Shown: one piece after another, positions 6,138 through 12,262 of the stretch | Layout of the letters: each line of letters opens with the position of its first letter | Position numbering within the stretch: the first letter of the stretch is position 1 | Assembly: GCA_902489575.1 (NCBI GenBank) | Contig: CABUAQ010000059.1 | Location: 1-12,262 of the forward strand | DNA: 12,262 bases | Source: an uncultured bacterium | Lineage (GTDB): Bacteria; Cyanobacteriota; Vampirovibrionia; Gastranaerophilales; Gastranaerophilaceae | Direction: 5' to 3' | Translations under genes and position numbers: made by a program | The notes under the pieces: generated by a model | Databases searched by the model: none | Told to the model about the DNA's origin: nothing | The model's input: the letters and a program-made list of their open reading frames with translations, nothing else

Positions 6138-6184
6138 AGAAGTAAGTTTTGGGGCTACCTAAGATAACAGAAGGGGGAATATTT

Positions 6185-7891
6185 ATGAAGTTAAAATTAA
6201 AGGGAAAATTTTGGGCTATGTCAATGCTACCATTACTTTTAGCAACTATTATTATTGCTATTATAATGGACTTTCGCATTAGCGGGCATTTGGAAACATT
6301 GGTGAAAAACAATCTCTATGATGTAGCGGTTATGGAGCGAGGTAATATATCTTTATCAGAGGGTAACAGTTATCGACTGGATCAGGACGGAAACTTGTGG
6401 AATGGAGATCATTATAATATTTCAGAAGATACTGAATTGATTGATACCATTAAAAAGAATAATAAAATAGAAACTTCTATTTTTTACGGAAACACCAGAT
6501 GCATTACTACATTGCAAGGTTCTTCAAACGATACAACAGGCAATAAAGCAGACCCGAAGGTAACAGATGTAGTTTTGAAAAAGGGAGAAGAAGGCTTTTT
6601 TAAAAACATTTCTATTTTAGGTCAAAAATACTACGGTATTTATATCCCTTATTATGATGACAATTCGGATGAACCAGTAGGTATGGTATTTGCGGGTATG
6701 CAAAGTGCTACCATCCGTAAAATGGTTACAGATATTATGGCAGTTATTGCATTGATTATGCTCATATTAGTAATTCTTTCAGCCATTTGTAGTTGGATAC
6801 TCTCTGGACAAATTACAGGGCGTATTGCATACGGTGTAAAAAATTTGGGAGAGATTGCAGATGGCAATTTGACTAATCCGATTGATACCAAATATACCAA
6901 GTCTACAGATGAAACTGGGGAACTTGTACGAAGCGTTGTAAATTTACAGCAAAAGTTATCTGAGATTGTCGGTAATATCTCATCAGAAAGTAACGTGGTA
7001 CAAAAATCCGCACAGATTATGGATAACGAACTGATGCGGACAAAAGATACGCTGGAACAAATCGAACAGGCCGTAGCAGAAATTGCAGATGGAGCGACCT
7101 CTCAGGCAGCGGATGCACAGCTTATGAATAATGATGTTATTTTCATGGGTGAGAGAATCCAGGAAACCAATGATAATATTGAAAAAATACATACGGTGGC
7201 AAATCATATGGAAAAGAACAGCCTTCGTGCCAAAAATACCTTGCAGGAATTAGAGGACATCAATACAGAGGTAAAACAGTCGATTCAGGTGATTTCACAG
7301 CAGACAGATACGACAAACGAGTCTGCACAGCGCATTGAAGAGGCAATTAACCTTATTACTACCATAGCCGAAGAAACGAACCTCCTATCCTTAAATGCCA
7401 GCATTGAAGCTGCCAGAGCAGGAGAACAGGGACGAGGATTTGCAGTTGTTGCATCCCAGATTCAGAAATTGGCTGAACAGTCTAACGAATCGGCACAGCA
7501 GATTGGAGAATCCATTACTGTATTACTGAAAGATTCTGAAAATGCAGTAATTACAATGGAACATGTGAAAGAAGTCATGAATAAACAGAATCAGATGTTG
7601 CAAGATACCAAAAATGTATTTGATATAGTGGCGGAAGATATCAATGCCTCCCGTAAAGAAATTGGACGTATTGCGCAAAACAGTGAGGAACTGGATAAAG
7701 CAAGAGAACAAGTCGTTGACCGAGTACGAAATATCTCAGATGTTTCAGAACGCTATGCGGCAAGCACAGAAGAAACCAGTGCTTCTACCACAGAAATGAA
7801 TACAAAGATACAAAAGGTTTCAGAAAATGCAAATCAATTAAAAACTGTATCCGACAACTTAAAGGAAAATGTACATATATTTAAGTTATAA
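6185..7891 (+). CDS. Methyl-accepting chemotaxis protein with extracellular Cache-like sensor
   Basis: A 568-residue transmembrane chemoreceptor. The start is ATG 6185, preceded by GAAGGGGGA; an upstream in-frame TTG (6149) has no ribosome binding site. Order of parts: cytoplasmic basic end, TM1 (about 10-28), extracellular sensor (about 30-180), TM2 (about 183-206), HAMP (about 208-262), and a coiled-coil signalling domain to the end. The sensor ends in a Cache-like strand set (ISILGQKYYGIYIPYYDD, EPVGMVFAGM), suggesting a single Cache domain for a small ligand. The hairpin tip that contacts CheA/CheW is clear at residues 396-430 (EETNLLSLNASIEAARAGEQ, then GRGFAVVASQIQKLAE). Gln/Glu-rich helices on both sides are candidate methylation sites. 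No CheR-binding tail pentapeptide is present. It stands alone between two terminators, so it is not part of a chemotaxis operon here. The ligand is unknown. Confidence 0.95.
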   Translation: MKLKLKGKFWAMSMLPLLLATIIIAIIMDFRISGHLETLVKNNLYDVAVMERGNISLSEGNSYRLDQDGNLWNGDHYNISEDTELIDTIKKNNKIETSIFYGNTRCITTLQGSSNDTTGNKADPKVTDVVLKKGEEGFFKNISILGQKYYGIYIPYYDDNSDEPVGMVFAGMQSATIRKMVTDIMAVIALIMLILVILSAICSWILSGQITGRIAYGVKNLGEIADGNLTNPIDTKYTKSTDETGELVRSVVNLQQKLSEIVGNISSESNVVQKSAQIMDNELMRTKDTLEQIEQAVAEIADGATSQAADAQLMNNDVIFMGERIQETNDNIEKIHTVANHMEKNSLRAKNTLQELEDINTEVKQSIQVISQQTDTTNESAQRIEEAINLITTIAEETNLLSLNASIEAARAGEQGRGFAVVASQIQKLAEQSNESAQQIGESITVLLKDSENAVITMEHVKEVMNKQNQMLQDTKNVFDIVAEDINASRKEIGRIAQNSEELDKAREQVVDRVRNISDVSERYAASTEETSASTTEMNTKIQKVSENANQLKTVSDNLKENVHIFKL

Positions 7892-7934
7892 ATAGAACCA
7901 ATGAGTATGAGGTTTTAAGTAGTTTCGGTAAGAG

Positions 7935-7985
7935 AAAAGCCATTATCCAAGCTGGTGTTTACGCTTGGGATAATGGCTTTTGTTT
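7935..7985. terminator. Bidirectional terminator between convergent genes
   Basis: A long stem of about 18 bp with one bulged base joins 7935-7952 to 7963-7981. An A-rich flank on the left and TTTTGTTTT on the right make it work for the receptor gene on plus and the ATPase gene on minus, whose stop codon is at 7985-7987. Confidence 0.88.
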
Positions 7986-9145
7986 TATACTACAACTTCT
8001 AAAATATCCTTTGTTGTATTAGAGAGAGGATTCTCCTTTTGCAGTTGCATCACGCTTATACTGTAATTATACAGATAGATTTCAAATATTTTATTTGAAA
8101 TCGCCACATAATCATTTCGGTTAGCAAATATCCCAAACATTTCACCTAATTCTATTATAGGATTAGCGTGGTTATACATAAATTCTTCGCCATCATAAAG
8201 GATTCGGAATACTAAATCCTTCAATTGTGCATTGTTTTCAATATTATTGCGCAAGCTATCAAAAAGTGTATTGTTTCTACTATTTAAAATACCTTTAATT
8301 GCAAGTTGAACGGAATGCCTGCCCCATTCGGTTGGTGTATTTTGATCCATCCATTTACATAACCAACTAACCAAATAGGGATAACCGTTTGTATATTTAT
8401 AGATTTCTTCAGACATTGCTACAATATCCATGCCTGTGTGATGATCCTGTTCATATTCCTGCAACATGGTGGAAATTTCCTGTGGGGAAAAGCTCATATC
8501 TACCTCAAAATCCACTGCAATATTCCAAGGACTGTTATACTTTTTTTCCTCATCTGGACGGAGTTTCAGTTTCATATTTTTTATATCATATACACCTGCT
8601 AAAATGACACTTTTAAATGTCGCATCTCCATCCGCTCTATAATCCAGATATTTATTGCGTAACATTCCCAAAAAATGAAGAAAAACCTGATTATCAGAGC
8701 TTTTGTCCACTTCATCAATGATTAACACAATTTCTTTATCTGCTATTTCGCATAGAGTTGTAATCTTATCTCCAAGATATGCAATAGCATCCTCCTCTTT
8801 AGAAAAATCTTCTATGTTTTCCCAAGTTTCTATTAGCTCCTGAGTGGCATTTGCTTTTTTTAAGCTTTTTCCCATTTTTTTGATAAAATTCCACACAAAT
8901 AAATAATCACTTTTAAAAAAGGTATCACCAACCCCTTCAAAACTCATGCGAACCATTAAATATTGATGCTGCAATTTGCGAAATAATGTAGAAATCGTAG
9001 TAGTCTTGCCATATTGCCTAGCGCGGTTAATCGTAAAATAGTCGCCATGTGCAATTAATTTCTCAATCTGTCTTATTTTTTCCGTTGTATCAACCATATA
9101 GTGCAACTCTGGTATACAGATAGCTGTAGTATTAAATTCTTTCAT
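7985..9145 (-). CDS. AAA-ATPase-like protein without a nuclease domain
   Basis: A 386-residue cytoplasmic P-loop ATPase of the group common in multiple copies in Lachnospiraceae (AAA-like/AAA_35 or AAA-ATPase_like families). Residues 43-49 (RQYGKTT) are the variant Walker A loop typical of this group. Residues 138-145 (EIVLIIDE) are Walker B, with Asp144 and Glu145 for Mg binding and hydrolysis. SVILAGVYDIKNMK (179-192) is a sensor-1-like strand, and YTNGYPYLVSWLC (251-263) is the conserved helical-lid motif. Many relatives carry a C-terminal PD-(D/E)XK nuclease domain; this one ends without it. ATG 9145 has GGGGAGG about 7 nt upstream. Function is unknown for the family; roles in defence or in mobile elements have been suggested, but nothing here proves one. 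Confidence 0.85.
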   Translation of the reverse strand: MKEFNTTAICIPELHYMVDTTEKIRQIEKLIAHGDYFTINRARQYGKTTTISTLFRKLQHQYLMVRMSFEGVGDTFFKSDYLFVWNFIKKMGKSLKKANATQELIETWENIEDFSKEEDAIAYLGDKITTLCEIADKEIVLIIDEVDKSSDNQVFLHFLGMLRNKYLDYRADGDATFKSVILAGVYDIKNMKLKLRPDEEKKYNSPWNIAVDFEVDMSFSPQEISTMLQEYEQDHHTGMDIVAMSEEIYKYTNGYPYLVSWLCKWMDQNTPTEWGRHSVQLAIKGILNSRNNTLFDSLRNNIENNAQLKDLVFRILYDGEEFMYNHANPIIELGEMFGIFANRNDYVAISNKIFEIYLYNYSISVMQLQKENPLSNTTKDILEVVV

Positions 9146-9197
9146 GTTTTCGCCTCCCCGTTTCCGTTATTTTAGTCCTGTCTTTCGTATTATGTCC

Positions 9198-9226
9198 ATT
9201 ATAGCATGATTCTAAGGGCTTGTGAA
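9198..9226 (-). promoter_or_regulatory. Strong sigma-A-like promoter of the ATPase gene
   Basis: On the minus strand TTCACA (9226-9221), a 17-nt spacer and TATAAT (9203-9198) match consensus at 5/6 and 6/6. The ATPase start codon is about 53 nt downstream. Confidence 0.82.
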
Positions 9227-9228
9227 AT

Positions 9229-9241
9229 AACAACGGTTGTT
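9229..9241. promoter_or_regulatory. Short palindrome next to the ATPase promoter
   Basis: AACAAC-G-GTTGTT is a perfect inverted repeat immediately upstream of the -35 element. It may be a regulator site, or a weak remnant terminator for lipoprotein 2; it has no T-run. Low certainty. Confidence 0.35.
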
Positions 9242-9259
9242 CAAAAACATATTTCCCTC

Positions 9260-9727
9260 CTATTTCATCATTTCCGTAATACACACCGCATATTTCTGAT
9301 CCTGCAATGCGTAAGCGGCAATGATATATTTATTCTCCTCCTCAAAGGTAGTAGTATGGTTTGTTTTATCCTCGCTTCCATTTCCATATTGCTTTTTTAA
9401 GGCAGTGCAGATATTTTCATATACCTTTTCTGCTTTTTTCTCTTTCTTTTCTATATGCGTCCATTTTGAGTAATAAAGCATATCGTCGTAATATTGATAA
9501 CTCATAGACCCCGTATAACGGTCATATACGCTTTTTTTATATGTATAGGTAATTCCACCGTCCTCTGTTTTTTTGGTTTCATTTGGCTCGCTGCCGATGG
9601 TCTGTGCCATATCTTTTTGGCTGGTTGTCCGTTCAAAGGATGTATAGTCAACCTTTTTGACACCGCAAGCCACAAATAAGAGACACAAACTGGTTAATAA
9701 TATGGTTAAATATAGTTTTCTTTTCAT
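9260..9727 (-). CDS. Small lipoprotein 2, paralogue of the one at 2998-3477
   Basis: A 155-residue predicted lipoprotein. It starts with MKRK, a hydrophobic core (residues 5-18) and lipobox F18-V-A-C21, so Cys21 should be lipid-modified and the protein held outside the membrane. ATG 9727 has AGGGAT about 8 nt upstream. The mature part parallels lipoprotein 1 along its whole length: a short SQKDMAQTIGSEPNET segment against SIQEIKQSLGKDPAKE, the DDMLYYSKW segment, a KKAEKVYENI helix, and KKQYGNGSED. It lies just after surface protein B, as lipoprotein 1 lies after surface protein A. No strong terminator follows its stop, so some read-through into the ATPase gene on the same strand is possible. 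The fold may be SmpA/BamE-like or BLIP-like; function is unknown. Confidence 0.82.
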   Translation of the reverse strand: MKRKLYLTILLTSLCLLFVACGVKKVDYTSFERTTSQKDMAQTIGSEPNETKKTEDGGITYTYKKSVYDRYTGSMSYQYYDDMLYYSKWTHIEKKEKKAEKVYENICTALKKQYGNGSEDKTNHTTTFEEENKYIIAAYALQDQKYAVCITEMMK

Positions 9728-9756
9728 TTTTCAATCCCTATTTCCTGTTAAAAATG

Positions 9757-9781
9757 TGAGAAATTAGCAAATAATCTCTCA
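9757..9781. promoter_or_regulatory. Inverted repeat in the leader of lipoprotein 2
   Basis: TGAGAAATTA (9757-9766) and TAATCTCTCA (9772-9781) pair at 9 of 10 positions around a 5-nt loop, 30 bp before the lipoprotein 2 start. It could be an operator or a leader hairpin. A second, weaker 7-bp inverted repeat (TTGCCCT at 9789, AGGGCAA at 9822) lies next to it. I could not place a convincing promoter here. Confidence 0.45.
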
Positions 9782-9836
9782 AGTAGTATTGCCCTCCGAA
9801 TTCATGTAAATATAAAGCGAAAGGGCAACATTGACT

Positions 9837-9884
9837 AAAAAAAATTACAAGAAAAGCTAAGGATTTCATAACCCTTAGCTTTTC
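9837..9884 (-). terminator. Rho-independent terminator after surface protein B
   Basis: A perfect 12-bp stem pairs GAAAAGCTAAGG (9851-9862) with 9873-9884. On the minus strand it is followed by TTGTAATTTTTTTT. It sits about 50 bp after the surface protein B stop. A small TGTACT-N5-AGTACA palindrome lies between stop and terminator (9904-9920). Confidence 0.88.
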
Positions 9885-9934
9885 TATAGGTTTATTACGC
9901 TTGTGTACTTTTTTAGTACATCTATTACTGTCTA

Positions 9935-12262
9935 TTAGCTGTTAGCTGCAACAGTAGCAGTATAAGATGTTCCGTCAATTGTAACTGTAACTTTATCAGT
10001 TGCTGAAATTCCAGTTACACCTAATGTTACGGTACCATCACTTTCAACAGTTGCAATAACCTCGTTATTTTCGTCAAGTCCTTCAACTTTAACAGCATCA
10101 CCGTTTGCCTTAACAGCGGTAACTTTAACTAATTTACTTGTAACAGTTGTAGTTGTTGCGTTTCCATATGCATCTACTGGAGTTAAAACAACATTACCAC
10201 TACTTAATTTAGCTGCATATGTAGAGAATTTTGCAGCAGCTACTGTAAATGTAGCGTCAAGTGTAACAGCCTTATCAGCAATATTACCAATTGTAATTTT
10301 GGTTTCCTCAGTTTTTGTCAATGGAATTTTAACAGTTGCAACACCATTTACAAATTGTACTGCACGATTATATGTTTTTACAACTGCATCGCTATTAGTA
10401 CCATCAACTGTTTTAAATGTTACATATTCAGTCTTGTTGAATGCAGCGTTGGTTGTGTTTTCGCTATTAGCACCCGTTTTTTGTGCAGTCAGTGTAACAA
10501 CTACTTCATCACCAGCAGTATACTGTGTTTTATTTTCCTTAGTTGCTACTACAGCTGTTACAGCTGCATTAACATTAAATGTTGTTGTCAATGTTGTTCC
10601 ACCGAAAGTAAATGTAACATTTTCAGTTCCTTCAACTACAGCATTTATAGTAGCGGCTTTATCCGCATCACTACTTAATGTAAAAGTATCTTTGTTTGTA
10701 TTACCTTCTTTTAATACAATTGCACCTGATTTAGCATAAGTATATGGAGTAGTGCTACCATCTTCAGTTGCATCATATTTTGTATCTTTTAATACAACTG
10801 CTGGAACTTCATTAGTTTTTAATGTATATGCAACACCGTACTGATCCTCATATGTAAAGTCAGCTGCGGTAATTGTTAATGGAGTTTCATTTTGTGTCAA
10901 TGTTTTTTCTGTTGCTAATTTGTTACCAGTTTTACTAAATCCAGTAATTTTTGCTGCTGTTCTTGTTGCATTTGTTTTTACAACATAAGATACACTTTTA
11001 CCTGTACTTGGTGTTAATACAGTAATTGTTGCTGCTTTTGCAACATTAGAACCCGCATCTCCTTTATACGTTGCTTTAAATGTTGGAATGCCAGTTGTTG
11101 CATCTACAGTAACATCTGTACTCTTTAAACTAACTACATCTGCATCACTGGTTGTAATAATAGCACCATTCGCTAACGTGATTTTTTTACCATCTGCAGC
11201 GTTATTACTATCCTCGCTAAATATTGCACCGTCTACTGAAAATGTCATTGCTTCTCCATATTGATCCTTAATATTGATTGGCAATTTGAATGTGTCTCCG
11301 TCGTTTAACAAAGTTTCGTTTGTATTAGATGTTTTTTCAAATATTCCAAAAGAAACATCTGCTGCTTGCTTTCCAGTAACAACTTCAACTGTCTGGCTTA
11401 CAACATCTAATGCTCCATATTGAATTGTAATACGCAAAACATCTCCAATTTTTGTGTTTGTTCCTGTTATGTCTAATTTATTAGCAGCTTTCTGTTCTAC
11501 AGTAATGGTGTCATCAACACCTTGTGTTACATTATAAACATTTGCTATAATTCCAGTAACTGCCATCTTTTCGTTGTATTGATTTCTTACTGAAACTGCC
11601 AATGTACCTTTTCCACTTGCGATAGCTAACTTGCTCTCATCAATAGACAATTTTGTAGCTGTTTCATTTTGAGCTACTACAGTTGTTGCTAAATCACTCT
11701 TTGCTGCACCACTAACTGTAATGCTATAAGTGTTTGCTGTAAGTTTCTCATTCATTGTTAATACTACAGTCTTTTTATCTGTCCAAGCCTTAGATGAAAC
11801 AGTTTTTTCAGTATTTCCAACTTTAACTGTAAATACTGTGTTTCCTGCTACAACTGGCTGGTCAAATGTAACCTGAAGCTTACTTGCACCAACTGCTGCA
11901 CCTGTAATAGCTGTTGCGGAAGCAACTTCCGGTGTAGCTGTTACTTCTGGAGTAGCTGTAACGGCTGCTGTTGTAACTGGTGTTACCTCAGGAGTAGCTG
12001 TAACAGCCGCTGTTGTAACTGGTGTTACCTCAGGAGTAGCTGTAACGGCTGCTGTTGTAGCTGGTGTTACTTCAGGAGTAGCTGTAACGGCTGCTGTTGT
12101 AACTGGTGCTGTAGCTGTTGCTTCTGGAGTAGCTGTAACGGCTGCTGTTGTAACTGGTACTGTAGCTGTTACTTCAGGTGTTGCTGTTGCTGGTGTTGTA
12201 GCCTTCTTAACTGTTACTGTTACAACTGCCTTCTTACCAGTTACTTTAGATGTTGCTGTAAC
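9935..12262 (-). CDS. Large Ig-like repeat surface protein B, 5' end missing
   Basis: The minus-strand frame is open from 12262 to TAA at 9937-9935, giving 775 visible residues; the true start lies outside, and the internal ATG at 11755 is not it because the same frame and domain structure continue upstream. Residues 1-20 (VTATSKVTGKKAVVTVTVKK) are the end of an Ig-like Big_2 domain and match the first 20 residues of surface protein A. Residues about 22-105 are a Thr/Pro linker of 14-residue repeats. Next is an SbsA-like S-layer Ig module with KLQVTFDQPV and LTANTYSITV strands, then modules marked by RNQYNEKM (~226), IKDQYGEAM (~331), YEDQYGVAY (~473) and VDAYGNAT (~697). There is no C-terminal LPXTG or SLH domain. 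The domain plan is the same as in protein A up to the C-terminus, which lacks A's two terminal modules. A cell-surface or S-layer-like role is inferred. Confidence 0.85.
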   Translation of the reverse strand, partial: VTATSKVTGKKAVVTVTVKKATTPATATPEVTATVPVTTAAVTATPEATATAPVTTAAVTATPEVTPATTAAVTATPEVTPVTTAAVTATPEVTPVTTAAVTATPEVTATPEVASATAITGAAVGASKLQVTFDQPVVAGNTVFTVKVGNTEKTVSSKAWTDKKTVVLTMNEKLTANTYSITVSGAAKSDLATTVVAQNETATKLSIDESKLAIASGKGTLAVSVRNQYNEKMAVTGIIANVYNVTQGVDDTITVEQKAANKLDITGTNTKIGDVLRITIQYGALDVVSQTVEVVTGKQAADVSFGIFEKTSNTNETLLNDGDTFKLPINIKDQYGEAMTFSVDGAIFSEDSNNAADGKKITLANGAIITTSDADVVSLKSTDVTVDATTGIPTFKATYKGDAGSNVAKAATITVLTPSTGKSVSYVVKTNATRTAAKITGFSKTGNKLATEKTLTQNETPLTITAADFTYEDQYGVAYTLKTNEVPAVVLKDTKYDATEDGSTTPYTYAKSGAIVLKEGNTNKDTFTLSSDADKAATINAVVEGTENVTFTFGGTTLTTTFNVNAAVTAVVATKENKTQYTAGDEVVVTLTAQKTGANSENTTNAAFNKTEYVTFKTVDGTNSDAVVKTYNRAVQFVNGVATVKIPLTKTEETKITIGNIADKAVTLDATFTVAAAKFSTYAAKLSSGNVVLTPVDAYGNATTTTVTSKLVKVTAVKANGDAVKVEGLDENNEVIATVESDGTVTLGVTGISATDKVTVTIDGTSYTATVAANS
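11931..12200 (-). repeat. In-frame 42-bp and 51-bp tandem repeats encoding a Thr-Pro linker
   Basis: The GGAGTAGC landmark recurs at 11949, 11991, 12033, 12075 and 12126, with a degenerate copy at about 12177. Spacings are 42, 42, 42, 51 and 51 bp, all multiples of three. The 14-residue unit reads VTTAAVTATPEVTP on the coding strand; the longer units add three residues. Confidence 0.9.

Noticed and set aside
6149..6184. Upstream TTG as start of the chemotaxis receptor
   Set aside because: No ribosome binding site precedes it, while ATG 6185 has GAAGGGGGA in front and gives a normal basic N-terminus before TM1.
1..12262. Transposase, integrase, tRNA or rRNA genes
   Set aside because: I looked for these on both strands to explain the accessory content and saw none; mobility is inferred only from the duplicated toxin fragments.

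Overview
The window comes from a low-GC Gram-positive bacterium, most likely a gut clostridium of the Lachnospiraceae type. This is an inference from AT-rich codon use, Gram-positive lipoprotein signals, large threonine/alanine-rich Ig-like surface proteins with Thr-Pro linkers, and strong GGAGG-type ribosome binding sites. The species cannot be named from this sequence.

Layout: both ends lie inside large surface proteins whose amino-terminal parts are outside the window. Surface protein A (1-2763, +) points inward and is followed by a small lipoprotein (2998-3477, +). Surface protein B (12262-9935, -) also points inward and is followed by a paralogous lipoprotein (9727-9260, -). The outer parts of the window are therefore an inverted, diverged duplication of one surface-protein/lipoprotein cassette. 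The two window ends cut the same conserved Ig-domain motif.

The centre (about 3480-9145) is accessory and regulatory DNA. It starts with a decayed PIN-toxin gene fragment (3523-3683). Next is a three-gene operon: a putative PARP-like ADP-ribosyltransferase (3831-4418), a 79-residue small protein overlapping it by 4 nt (4415-4654), and a SecB-like chaperone (4664-5056). I read this as a toxin-antitoxin-chaperone (TAC) system of the CmdTAC kind, probably anti-phage, and it is the most notable item here. Then come an AbrB-type antitoxin and an intact PIN toxin (5348-6012), a membrane methyl-accepting chemotaxis protein (6185-7891), and on the minus strand an AAA-ATPase-like protein (7985-9145).

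The genes form short transcription units, most with a recognisable terminator and several with sigma-A-like promoters. The TAC operon lies between two same-strand copies of the PIN gene, one decayed and one intact, about 2.1 kb apart. This suggests duplication, insertion and decay at a toxin-antitoxin hotspot flanked by variable surface-protein genes.
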